A stretch of DNA of 64,000 nucleotides from Anisakis pegreffii (Eukaryota; Nematoda; Chromadorea; Rhabditida; Anisakidae): assembly GCA_035041965.1 (NCBI GenBank), contig JAPYMA010000263.1:165586-229585 (forward strand). The letters run 5' to 3'. This document shows, piece after piece, positions 35,601 to 46,856 of the stretch (position 1 is its first letter; the number at the start of each line of letters is the position of its first letter). The notes beneath the pieces are model-generated. The model did not search any database and was not told the DNA's origin. It saw only the letters and a list, made by a program, of their open reading frames with translations. The translations under genes and the position numbers were made by a program.

Positions 35601-36984
35601 CATTGGGATAAATGAATTGTCACTTCGATCCAGTTCAGCAACATCTTAATTTCGTACAATTAGCGCTCAGAGTTGACGCAGATTCAATTGAAATGTAACG
35701 CAACGACAGAATTGCGGACAGACACAAAACGAACCTGAATGACATGTTTGGTTGAGGTGCAATATTCACGCATGCCACGTCCGTATAGTTTCACAGCATC
35801 TTGAATATGACCCATATGAATTTGCTGTTGGAACAGATCATCCATTGCACGTCGAGTTGATTCCTGCTCAACGAAACTTATTTATGAGCACTCAAAAATA
35901 TCATTTGAATGAATTTTTGGTCATATCAATCAACGAACTGAACACTTATTTAGCTTCAGGAAATCAATCAACAGTCACTTTCCTCCCAACACCGCTATCT
36001 CAAAAAGTTTTTCGATCTTAACTGAAGAATTTTTTATCTGAAGTGGGTAACTACCACCAATTACCTTAACGCCCTCATCCTTTTGTCGCTTGAAATCGGC
36101 GGATAAAATCTCAAGTTTTGCTTGTGCTTTTGCATTCGTTGTTTCGATCCATTGCGAATCGATACACTGCGGCAAGCCTCCAGCAGCGGACTGCATGCCT
36201 GACGAATGGTCATTGCTCGACGTGGCCGAGTCTTCTTGAGTGCTTGTCGCGTTACCAATATTTGTTCCATTCCCAAAAGCTTTCAAGTTATCCAACCGAT
36301 TATAAGCCGTCATATACATCGGAACGTTCGATGTGTTCTAAAAATACAACAGCGAGTTGAACGTAGAATAGCACCACGAAGCAACGCATCAATTCATACT
36401 TCTTATCAGATTTCAAACAAAACTGAAGCATGAAAAAATGAAGAGGAAATGAATCAATGGATTGGATAACTCTGCAATATTTTCTATGGTAAGATAATGC
36501 TAAATTCTTCCAAGTTGTCTAAATCATAGGTGAATAGTCAGACTTTACTATCAAAACAAGTGACTACCCTAAATGTGTGGATAATGAATGGTCATTAAGT
36601 TGTGAATTTCATTTACAATAATCCTACTTTAGATTATTCGGCAAAAAAAAGAATGCCACAGTGGAACAACTTCAATAAGCAGAACATGCCTCAACAACGT
36701 AACTGATGAGTGTGAGTAGGGCATCCTTTCGCATCGGTGGACAGTTGTCCGCAACAAATAACAGTCTGTTCATTAAAGCATATCCTGAAATACGCAACGA
36801 TACTGGTCCAATTTCAGGTTAATATATACGAATCAAGACATCATTGGATTTCATGCACACATAAAATTGAACAGATTCTATGAGGCAACAACAAAATACC
36901 TTTGTAATTAGCAGTGAGTTGTTCCAATTCGAATGGGATACTATTGACCATCTGCGGTGACTGCAATCGTTCTGCTCTCATCAT
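32644..36984 (-). CDS. csn-1: COP9 signalosome complex subunit 1 (CSN1/GPS1)
   Basis: This minus-strand gene has twelve exons: 36984-36900, 36784-~36696, 36337-36065, 35863-35735, 35644-~35553, ~35402-35171, 34815-34591, 34331-34176, 34009-33894, 33585-33422, 33285-33101, 32925-32644. CSN1 is a PCI-domain scaffold of the COP9 signalosome, which removes NEDD8 from cullin ubiquitin ligases. Matches along CSN1: LMNRLLFVADNCP; ESTRRAMDDLFQQ; REYCTSTKHVIQ; IDLDYFDYPSLLSA then GTFCALATFERSELK; LLLNMYLSAHVKEIYY then VVQYFTPYQAADIRRMA (PCI winged helix); ISARIDSFNKVLYAN.RDQRS. Expected length is about 675 residues, against roughly 490 in human. The excess is a Ser-rich insert in exon 3 and a ~170-residue Ser/Gly/Asn tail (exons 10-12). 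Two junctions are uncertain: the end of exon 2, and exon 5/6, where the best donor (GTGAGT) gives the wrong phase and a GTTTCA donor four bases on fits. Confidence 0.93.
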
Positions 36985-37161
36985 ATCTTCAAATAATTTC
37001 CAAAATTATTCGCTCACACAGCCAACACACTACGGTTTTTCAGCATTGGCTTGTTGACCTCAACTGATGAGTTTGTGGCATGCGTTTATGCAATTAGAAT
37101 TTAAATAATTCGATGATAAGAAAATTTCGGAATAAATAAATTCTTAAATGAAAAAAATTGA

Positions 37162-37902
37162 CTACAAACTTTCATCATGTGAAGCAATCGGAACCGGCGA
37201 TACATTTGATGGACCATAGTCGTCATCCATTTCGTTACCGTTGCTTATATCGTATTCATGCTCTTCCAACGGCTCTTCCACGTGAGCATCCATTAAATCG
37301 TCTGGATCTGGCACTGACATCTCCATTTCTGGTGAATACCTGCAGAATGCCATTTCAACGATACTGAAAAGTCCTTGAATATTTACCATCGTCATCATCA
37401 TAATCATCATTACCCTTATCTTGAACACTATGGAAATTAATGTCATTCAGTCAACCATCAATATTTTAGCTCGCCAAACTGTTATTAATATCCTCTCGTA
37501 GACAAATACAACGGAAATCGTTTCCCTCAAAAATGCATGCTCTCCACTATCGATTCGACAGTTGGAATATGGCATGGATGAGAATCACACAACACTGACG
37601 ATAAGCTGATCCTCAAACATTCAGTCATCACAGAAAGAACTGTTCACTAAATCTCATCAGATCCACCAATCAACGATATAACATATCGCTTGCAGCTTTT
37701 CGCATATTGCCACAGAGCAAATTCGCTGCAACCTTTCGAATATTCGAAGTTCGTGTAAAATCGCTCGTCGCGAAAACTGTTCCTAGTCACATTCGGGTTA
37801 AGAACCGGAATGGGATCTCTCAAATCCTCGTCAGTAAAATCCAGTTCGAAGCACCGCTTTGCGATCTCCCACACCACTTCAGCATGCAGTGTTTCAAAAG
37901 TA
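37162..37902 (-). CDS. 3' part of an unrecognised minus-strand gene with acidic tail
   Basis: Two exon-like pieces lie just upstream of CSN1 on the same strand. Piece one, 37902 to about 37687 (acceptor TTGCACAG, donor GTTATA), encodes FETLHAEVVWEIAKRCFELD, then FTDEDLRDPIPVLNPNVTRN, DERFYTNFEYSKGCSEF and ALWQYAKSCKRY. Piece two, about 37338-37162, encodes an acidic end containing EMEMSVPDPDDLMDAHVEEP and ending SHDESL before TAG. The phases I tried for a direct join do not agree, so another small exon or a different donor must exist. A short acidic frame (NDDYDDDDGKYS) near 37390 could be part of it. I do not recognise the family. The gap to the CSN1 start is only about 180 bp, so the two genes could share transcription, but no operon signal was seen. 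Confidence 0.45.
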
Positions 37903-37984
37903 CTGTGCAAGTGGTTACCTTCGGGTCCCCCGACTCATATTTCGCCGTTAAAGTCACAACTTATTCAAAACGACCAACGACTTA

Positions 37985-38640
37985 AGAAGTAGGCCCCAAT
38001 GGGGACTTTGTTCTACCCCGTTCATTAAAAACAGCAAACGTTCTTGTTTCAATGAACGGAAGTTGTTCTCAGGTGACTCATACAATAACCCCATCCTTTT
38101 TTTCTGCCCCCTCCATTGTTGAGTACTTCCTGCACACCAAAGCACCTTCCTCCTTCCTTGATCTCGCCTTCCCATTGGTGTGTAGCATGAATTTGCAGCT
38201 CTAGGTGCCTCTCCTGTCGCATTATTTGGGGTGAAGAGGAATTCCCGGGAGTGACAGAAGTTCTCCCCAAGGTAGAGTGGTCTCTAAGGAGAAAGAGCAC
38301 TCACTGCAACCGAAAGGTTTTCCCGGATGAGAGCGAGGATCTTCCGGTGGAGGAGAGGAATTTCAGCAGAAAGATATGATCTCCGTGAGGGATATGAGAT
38401 TCCTGAGAAGAAAGGAGAATCATTGAAACTGAGGGAACTCCACAAGAGCAACGGGGATCGCGGAGAAAAGAGGTACATGAAAAGTGAGGAATATCTTCGA
38501 GATCTGAGGAAAGGAAATGTGATCTGATCTTACAATTAGATCTGATCTGAAAGGAAGGGGATCCACGCAAGTAAGAGGAGATATATGGGTATGGGAACTC
38601 CATGAACATCCTCACATGGAAGCTGATGATTAATCCAATG
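37985..38640. other. Compositionally odd block, strongly strand-biased
   Basis: About 38290-38580 is very purine-rich on the plus strand (gaggagaggaatt, agaaagatatgatctccg, gaggaaaggaaatgtgatctgatc). 38090-38260 is rich in C and T tracts. Several overlapping frames stay open through it, but no family was recognised. It is unlike its AT-rich neighbours and may be part of a retroelement or a composite satellite. Confidence 0.4.
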
Positions 38641-39365
38641 CGAAATAACTTCCTATATCCATATCCAACAAAGGGCTACCAGTATTATTGTGTTCGTGTT
38701 CGAGTCGAATGAGTGCGTCGTTTTTTCATGTTGTGCATTGGACAGGATCAGATTTTTGTGAACGAGCGATTTTACAGTCATTCGAGACGCAATTTTCACT
38801 CAGATCGAAGGAAATCCAATAAAATCCAATAAAAAATATGGTTTGTTTTTTTCGTGGGATTTTTCGGCAAAAGCGCTGAAAAAGTTAACGGTTGGTAGCC
38901 TGATGATGGGAGCGGAGAGATGAAGTGCCATATTCATTGCAATTTCCGTTCTAAACGGAGTGGAGTTCTGCAGTACGAACATTCCTGTACATATCACAAT
39001 CATCTTGCTAAATCCCATTCAGATAGTGCTTTCGTTGATCTCGTTGTGTCGAATTTCTATCAGTATTAAATTGTTCGTCGATATTTCCACTGTTCTCTAT
39101 ATTGTTCCTTTTCATTTTTGCACTATATTGTTGTTCCTTTTGAACCAGGCATTCCACTTATCACAATAACATTCACATTAATCTGCCAACGTCAGAATTT
39201 ATGCGTGCTTGCACAGCTCTGTCTGTTGTTTGTTTAAGCACTGGTAGTTTACTCAGATATTTCAGGCAGTACTAATTGATGATGACCACTTATGGTTTCG
39301 TTTAGAACCATATTTCAAGCATGTTTTAAAATGATCTTGGTAATGATTAAAAGGCGTTCATTGAA

Positions 39366-39548
39366 ATGCTTATCTTCTTACTATTAGTAATTTCGTCTGA
39401 TGTTTTTTCTGATATAAGATCCAGAATAAAATATACAGCCTCATCTCCAAATCTTCACCAAATGAAATTCTTAGCTCAACGGCTCACGATTCACGATCTC
39501 TTGAATTATGATATAAGAAGTTTACTTCACAAACCGAAGGATTCATGA
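39366..39548 (+). CDS. Possible small secreted peptide, 60 aa
   Basis: A single ORF opens with MLIFLLLVISSDVFS, a convincing signal peptide, followed by DIRSRIKYTASSPNLHQMK, then LLNYDIRSLLHKPKDS before TGA. There are no cysteines. It resembles the layout of short secreted peptides or a neuropeptide precursor without clear repeats. No family match was recognised and no second exon found. A chance ORF of this length in AT-rich DNA cannot be excluded. Confidence 0.3.
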   Translation: MLIFLLLVISSDVFSDIRSRIKYTASSPNLHQMKFLAQRLTIHDLLNYDIRSLLHKPKDS

Positions 39549-39992
39549 AAAACTGTAAGTGAAAGTCAACCGAATGTCTTTCAGTTAGGAAGCTTCCGAA
39601 TGGTTTTGGAACCTGTGAGGCATTAGAAGTAAGCCGAATATATTCAACGAACTAAATGGGCTAATCCAAAGCTCAGCTGTGAACCACTTCAAATAAAACT
39701 GTCAACTGTCAGAGATTCGGTCTGAATCCCTTATGCTGATCATTTCATTCACAGTTGACTCGTTTATGCTTCAGTGAACTACGAAATATTTTTGTAGTCT
39801 CTAAATATATATCTATTCTTTAGTCTCATTCACCCTTCAATGAAATATCGCAGTTATATATCTACATGAATGCAGTATCTATCTCGTCGTTATGCGCAGA
39901 ATCCGAATGTTGATAAATTATATAGAAGTACGAACGTTTCATTTTCAGTGTTCTGAAGATGTCTGGCATATCAGGAAATACATTAGCGATCA

Positions 39993-40422
39993 ATACATCA
40001 AACATTAGCGATTTGTTTCATTATCATCATGTCATACTTCACTCACTAGAACCGTTGCCGCAGAACTGTAGTATAAACCTTATCTCATGAAAATATCCCA
40101 TCTAATAGTAAGTGTAAACAGCCAAGACGGTTAATGCCTGGAAAGAAAAAACACATCTCTTAGTTTCTATTTGCTCAACGTCTTGAAAGCAACGATCTTT
40201 TCAATTTGATTTTTTACAGAAAGATCAGTCTAAAGATATCAGTCAAAATTATCAAAGACACATATATCAATACTCGTATGTAGACATCAGATATCAATAT
40301 CAATATATATCAATTGTCAACAATACTCACTGCATAAACCAAATACATCAAACATCAGCGATTTGTTTCATTATCATTATCTCATACTTCACTCACGAGA
40401 ACCGTTGCCACAGAAGTGTAGC
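39993..40422. repeat. Local direct duplication of ~82 bp
   Basis: 39993-40073 and 40341-40422 are nearly the same: 'atacatcaaacat.agcgatttgtttcattatcat' followed by 'catacttcactcac.agaaccgttgcc.cagaa.tgta'. They differ at only a few bases over about 80 and start about 350 bp apart. This is a recent local duplication, with no gene in it. Confidence 0.75.
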
Positions 40423-42283
40423 GGCTTATTCTGATTACACTACGCCATCCAACGTAGTGTTGTAAGCCACGTTTCATATTCGGTTTATCTAAAAAATGCA
40501 GTTTTCCTATGCTTCATGCCTGTTTGCTCCTTGATATGACGATATAGATGAGCTGTTTGTTTCAGTTATTAACAAAATCCCAGTTTATCTGTAGTTTTCA
40601 AAAAGTAGTTGAGTACATTGCAAGTTGCGTATTTGTATGGACCACAATCTGTCACTAGTGATCAACACATGGACAAAGCTTGACATTTAGTGGACAGAAA
40701 GTATAAAATGGTTGTGGTATTATTGTTTCTGTCAAGAAGGAATAATGCAATTTCTATTTCCCTGAAATAGAAGCATGTCATTAATTGATAAATAATTTCA
40801 AGAGCTCGTAATCCGCGACGCTCTATGGTATAATCTCCTCTCATGTGCTTTTTACTTTCGTTGATCAACTCTTTAATTCAGTCTATTTGAGAGTCATTAA
40901 TAGTTCATTGATTAACACTTATAGTAGTTGATTACAATTCTCTGTTTTTATATATTAGTAGTTTCTTCGTCACTCGACATCATTCTTTCAACTTAATCCT
41001 AAGGGACTCTCCGTTTCCTTGGATTTTCTGTTGACCATTTATTTGGTCGTCTTTCATGAACCCATAAAAATTCACCCAAAAGCCATTCATCACGTGTGCG
41101 CTGAATGAGAAGTTGATTTTGTTGAATAGCTGTAAAAATATGTTGATCATGATCTTCCCTCCCTTTGGATCCTTTTATTTTTTTCAGGTTTAGGCATTAT
41201 TTGCTGCCGTTCTGATGGCGCAACTATTGCTTCGAGAATTGGAAAGCTATCGTCAGCCATATTCATTTGACAAACTCACCTTTAGCAAAAGCTTTTACAT
41301 GAATATTCATCTTACTCGTTGAAAAAGGGCCACCTGTTAAATTCAGTGCCGCACGAGTGTCGGAATTTTAAAATTTGTGGTATGTCTGAGGCATAATATG
41401 AAATTTTAGCTTATTTAACTTCCTATTCCGGCGCTGTCTTGTTTTTTGACCTTATTGAACTGCTTAAGCTCTGAACGTTGAATTAATTTCGCCTCTCATC
41501 GGTCTGCAGGAATTAGCTTTTTATATTATCCGGCGATTATGCATCATTCGGATCCCGTCGTTGAAGCATAAATTATACCACGTTCATGAACCTGCAAACT
41601 TTTTGTGAACAATAAAAATGCATGAATGAAGGCATTGATAAGCACGTGAAAATAACTCGTTTATTGATGTTGCATTTCTTCATTACATTAACAATATGAA
41701 TTAGCTGCAAATAAACTAGTTTGTTTTAAACTTACTTTCAATGTATGCCTTCCATTTTTTAGTGATGTCTACATTTGCAAAGTCCCGTCTAATGATAAAA
41801 GAGTATTATTCATCGTAATGTTCAATTTTGAATTTCGTCCTTTCTCGAGTAATAACAATATAAATACTGCGGGTCGCGTTATTATTTCTTCTCGTAATAT
41901 TGATGACACTAATTTATTGGTATCATTTGAGTATGGCAACTGCTGCATTGTTCCCAATTTGTGGGACGCTCTCGGGATGTATTGGCTCGATGTATTTCGT
42001 CGAATCAATTGCAGAGTAAATTTATCGAATCTTTTCATCTTTGATTTTTCCCAATAATTTTCAAAAAATATTTCACCCATTTTGATGAATGTAATCGATT
42101 TTTCCATTATTATCAAATAATGTTTGTTTAAGGATGCAACATAAATTAGTGTAATATAATCATTACAACTGTTCTTCAGAAGCTGTAATATTGTTGTATA
42201 ACATAATATCATTTGAATGTGGCAATTGCATTCATCGGATTTTAACTTTTTATCTGCAATAAGCATTGCAATCATGTTGCTAT

Positions 42284-42482
42284 TAGTGTTCGTCAGGGAA
42301 TAGGGACCTCGATAGAGACCTCGTTCTCGGATTATTCCCCGAAAATTTTGGTCAGCGACGTTTTGGTTGGGCTCCACTCCTGGACGGATCTCTCCCCGCG
42401 GGGATCCTCCCCCCTGGTAATTCCTTCCCCGACTTTTTTGTCTGGTTCCCTCGTCCTCTGCTTTGCTCCCCGACGAACACTG
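42284..42482. mobile_element. 199-bp terminal-inverted-repeat element
   Basis: The left end TAGTGTTCGTCAGGGA and the reverse complement of the right end, CAGTGTTCGTCGGGGA, agree at all but two of 16 bases. The interior is GC-rich, unlike its surroundings. TAGNG/CAGNG ends suggest the hAT superfamily. The flanking 8 bp (GTTGCTAT and ATTGCACA) agree only partly. It ends 46 bp before the first visible exon of the SLC35B4-like gene. Confidence 0.65.
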
Positions 42483-42527
42483 ATTGCACAACAATGGAAA
42501 AAATTAGTATCACCGTCTTTTTTCCAG

Positions 42528-45500
42528 AGAGGAGCCAGGCGCAATGAATTTGCTGACGTTTGCCACATTCGCGTTCATTTCATTAGAAGGACTTGTGTTC
42601 ACGTCGAAGTTCTTCTCTGTTCCCAATAAAATTCCACTCAAGTCAGTGTTTTCTTCCAGTGAATCTTTCGATGCTGCGTCAATTTGATTGATTAGTTTCA
42701 TTGTTGATCGAATCATTTCAGAGGTTATCTCCCAACAATAATCACATTCTTCCTCGTCAGTGTTATCAATAATCAAGTGCTCAATTTTCATGTTCCTGTA
42801 CCACTACATATCATATGTCGCTCTGTAAGTGATCATTTTTTCATCTTACTCATTGCCATCTCATTAAATGTTATTGTTGAGATCTTGAATTATCCAAAAC
42901 CTACGCAATAGATTGTCTCCCCTGGAAGAGCGGAACATGAACAGCATCGTCTACGATTGGCAGAGAGAAAGACGTTTCTGGAGGAACACAGCGAATTTCT
43001 TACATAAATTCGCTCTATTCTCTTCTGCAATTCGGAAGAAACTATCAAAAAATGCTGCATCTGTAAGAAGGGTGATTTGGTCAAGGTGTTACCCATATGA
43101 GTGATTGGATGAATGCAGAAAAACAGTAGAGGACCATCATATGAACTGATTCTAGAATGATATAAATAAACTGTGTTTCAAAAGAATGATGACGAGCAGT
43201 GATCAAATTGCTTATCGTTTCATTCTTAATTTAGGGTTCCTTATTAGCAAGCCTCATAATGACTAAATTACTCCAAGGAAGGAAGTATAGCGCACGTAAA
43301 TATGCTGCAGTTATAATGATTACGATTGGAATTATTATTTGTACATTAGCAACTTCAAAACAAAAGGTTTTCCATTGCACACTATTTTTATGCCTTCTTC
43401 ATATCAGTGTTTTTTTCTGCTGGTGATGAATTCTTATTGAATAAAAAGTGGCAAGAGATGTACTGGAAATTTACTTAATTATTTGCAGTCCTAAAATTTT
43501 TCTGTGAAATTTCACCTGAGATTTCATTTCTCAGTGCTATTTTTTCCAGTTTGTTTCGAGAGTGGAACATATAAACATTCATTGGGTTTTATCATCTTTG
43601 ACAAAATTGGAACGCATAATAGAAACCAACTGATCAGTATTTAATTCGATCTTGAAAACCTTTTTGAAGTTCCAGAAAATTTTCAGAAATCCAGTGGTTT
43701 TGATTCTGAGGAAGCGATAAAACATTATCACGAATGGATTATTGGTAGGTTGAAAGTGATTTGCTTAATGTTCATTCTGATCACTTTGATGATTGTGGCT
43801 TCGAACATCTGTTTAGTAGATGATTTCATTTCATGACTAGATCAGTGAAATTCTGTGGAGATTGTACTTTTCTCGGGATTGTTTTCACCAACTTCGTTGA
43901 GTGGTCTGTGGTGTGAATTGATGTCTTGAATAATTGATATCTTGAATAGATACTATGATTTTTTAAGGGATGTTGATGCTCATAACAGCCTTACTGGCGT
44001 CAGCATATTTGGGTATAGTTCAAGAGCGCATGTATACTGCATATGGCAAACACACAAGAGAAGCTATGTTCGTTATTGTAAGTTTTGCAAGGCTTTTTCT
44101 CAGGTGTTATCCAGTCTGTGTAAGTAATGAACACTCGCGTCCAGTTTTCTTTTACTGTTGTGCAATATATGAAATTTCAAAGTTGCAACTGTTTTTAATT
44201 GATAGTTCCTTGTGAGTGTGAAATTACCTGTCACATTGATCTTCCTATAACAATTCTCCTCAAGGAAGTATTTCCAAATGTTCATAATTGATTCGATAGC
44301 AACGACTGCAGCAGGTGAGAATGTTAGAAGGAGACAATTTTGTCTCTGGTCGCAGATTCATTGGGTTTAAAATTTTAGTGTGATAAGTGTAATGAAATTC
44401 TATGGAGATTGTACTTTTTTCGGGATTGTGTTCGCCAACTTCGTTGAGTGTTCTGTGGTGTGAATTGATATCTTGAGTAGATACTAAGGATTTTTTAAGG
44501 GATGTTGATGCTCATAACAATCTTAGCCACACTTTTGAGCAGATAAGATTATCATGCTCTCGAAGAAGCTTTCTTCACATAGTTTCTTCTCTGAACTCGT
44601 GTTTTTTGAGCCCGTGCACACGATGATTTGAAAAGCATTACGTTGGTAAAGTAGCACCGGAATCAAGCTATTCCTTTTTGGTTTTGATTACGTAATTTAA
44701 TAGTAATAATTAAAAGGTTCACATATTATCAAGCATGAATTTTTTCAATTTTAGTAACACTTTTGATTTCAAAATTAAATTGTAGCACGGTGCATCATTA
44801 CCGTTCTTTGCGTTCATGGGTAACGACATCTACAACTATATGCTGAAGTTCTGCAGAAGTTCACCAATCGAATTATTCCACGTCAAAATTCCGCATATGT
44901 GGGCGCTGTTATTCGCAGCTTGTGTTATGCAGTAAGCTCTATCCATTCTTTACAGCTTGGAAACGATTTTAGTCGGTTGCAAAAGGTTTCTCGGATATAT
45001 CAGAGATTGTTGAATTGAATGTTGAACATTTCTCCAGCAAATAGGCGTTGAACCTTCGTTATTGAAATGAATATGTATTGATCACAAACGAATTCAGCAT
45101 TTTTTTAAACGAATATTTAACTGATATGAACTAATTGTAAGTAATTTTTTCATATAGCATAAATTCTGTACTTTCAGTTCCTTCGAGCGAATAACTGATG
45201 TGAAAATTTTAGTTATCAGTGAACGGACAGTTGAGGCTTCCCAGAGGAGTTGAGAATTGAGTGATTAGGAAACTGGGAAATCAATGGACGTTTCAACTTT
45301 GTTTCGAAATTTCTTTTTGGGTAACACTGAAAATGCGAGCAATTTCAGATGGGTTTGTATACGATTCGTGTATCGTTTGAACGCAGAGGTTCGAGCGTTG
45401 ACCGTTACGTTGGTGGTCACGTTGCGTAAGTTTTTGTCGCTATTGATCTCGATTCTGTGGTTCAAGAATCCGTTCACGATACAACACTGGATCGGCGCGA

Positions 45501-45586
45501 TACTCGTCTTCTCGGGAACGCTCGCCTTCGCGGACATTTGGGATAAATTTTCGTCGAAGAAAGAACTGGAGAAGAAGAGTGAGTAG
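42528..45586 (+). CDS. SLC35B4-like nucleotide-sugar transporter (first exon missing from model)
   Basis: Seven exons join in frame: 42528-42641, 42722-42824, 43235-43366, 43687-43744, 43968-44077, 44786-44931, 45349-45586 (TAG). SLC35B4 proteins are ten-helix Golgi/ER antiporters that import UDP-xylose and UDP-GlcNAc for glycosylation. Matches: EPGAMNLLTFATFAF; FLVSVINNQVLNF then VPLHIICRSGSLLA; KYSARKYAAVIMITIGI then ICTLATSKQK; LGIVQERMYTAYGKH; HGASLPFFAFMGNDIY; and the diagnostic ALTVTLVVTLRKFLSLL followed by WFKNPFTIQHW. The C-terminus ends in lysines (FSSKKELEKKSE), a KK-type ER/Golgi retention pattern. The first ~30 residues (helix 1) were not located; a TIR element sits just upstream. 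The intron after exon 43968-44077 contains a partial copy of that exon's start. Confidence 0.9.
44391..44527 (+). repeat. Duplicated intron/exon-start segment of the SLC35B4-like gene
   Basis: This segment repeats 43845-43991 with about 90% identity, including the acceptor 'ttttttaag' and the first 21 bases of the exon (ggatgttgatgctcataacaa). The copied exon start then diverges and hits a stop after about 15 codons. It is a decoy 3' splice site. Confidence 0.8.
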
Positions 45587-45589
45587 CGA

Positions 45590-46579
45590 AATTGATGCGA
45601 AGAAATTGGAAGAGGAGAACATTCAGTATATTGGTCGAGCGCATTTCACCATATTTCGCCGCATTACGCCGTGAAATTATTCAAAAAACGATATTGTTAG
45701 GCACAGACTGTTTGACCAGTTAAACAGTAAGGATTACGCTCATGTAATATCTCTTTTCTAATAAATCTCGGGCATTAGTTTACTCTTGCATATTTCTATT
45801 GTTGTCATTTACACGCATTTTACTGTTTCACTGGTATTGCTTCGAATATCTTCGTATATAATTGATAAGCAGTGTGCTTTATTTTAACTCTATCCACTTC
45901 AACATTCCCTTGAATTTCTTGCTTTTAAATGTATTTTTCATATTTGAGTTGATTCGATCATTAGTATAATTGTTTTTCGTATCGTGTATTTCTGATTTTG
46001 TCATGTATATTGGTATTTTGTAACAAGTTTTCAATCGCTTAATATAGTATCGTTCATTTTCTAAATTATTCGGCCATTCATTAGTGAGAATGTTTTCGTT
46101 TCATAGAAGAGAAGAAATTCGTAATGTTTATGTTCGTTGAGTGCAGACTGAACGTGTTACTTATGCAAAAACGGTTCTAGAAGGGTTACCGAGGTGAATC
46201 TGCTTGCAATTAGTAAGATGAATGGTGGTTGCATGCGCACCTGATATAATCTGAAAAATACAGCGATCACATATGAACGCTCATTGATGAATGAACGAAA
46301 ACTTTGATTTGCAATCACTGTATTGTGTTTCTGTGGGTGTTCAGCAAATCAACGTTCACAGATCGTATGTTCAGCAGCAAACTACACTCATTCCATGCAG
46401 CAAGTTATCAAACACATAACATACGGTGATAACATATCACATGCCAATGGCTGAGAAGCAAGATGAAATTCATGATATCACACTTATTTTGTACATTAGA
46501 GAAATGTTAAAATAAATAAAAAAACACAAATGATATCAGTTGATAGCCAATCGACGAGCAACGATGAGTGGGTTTTCTC
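45590..46579. other. Intergenic, nothing recognised
   Basis: This is AT-rich sequence after the transporter stop codon. No conserved frame, RNA gene or clear repeat was recognised here. Confidence 0.5.
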
Positions 46580-46856
46580 GTTACCGGTCTAAAGACATTT
46601 AGTCTAACGACAGTTTGCCTAAAGACACATTGCCGAACGGACGTTTTGCCTAACGGACATATTGCTTAACGGACAGCTTGCTGAACGGACAGTTTACCTA
46701 ACTTACGGTTTTTCAGTGGATATTTCGCCTAATAGGTTCTTCAGTCAAACTGTCCGTTAGGCAATGTATCTTTAGGCAAACTGTCCGTTAGGCGATGTGT
46801 CTTTAGGTGAACTGTCGTTAGGCTAAATGTTTCTAGACAGATTGACCGGGTAGCGG
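46580..46856. mobile_element. hAT-like palindromic-array element, copy 4, with TSD
   Basis: It starts GTTACCGGTCTAAAGAC and ends GATTGACCGGGTAGC followed by GG. It has the same inverted array of GCCTAACGGACAGTTT-like units around 'aacttacggtttttcagtgg'. GTTTTCTC occurs immediately before (46572-46579) and after (46857-46864); the direct repeat extends to GGGTTTTCTC if the boundary is moved by two bases. This again supports an 8-bp hAT-type duplication. Confidence 0.85.

Noticed and set aside
41769..42494. Longest ORF in the window (241 codons, minus strand)
   Set aside because: It starts inside the 199-bp TIR element and runs into AT-rich sequence with Ile/Asn/Lys-rich, low-complexity residues. 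No family, signal peptide or splice context was seen; it is most likely a chance ORF over a mobile element.
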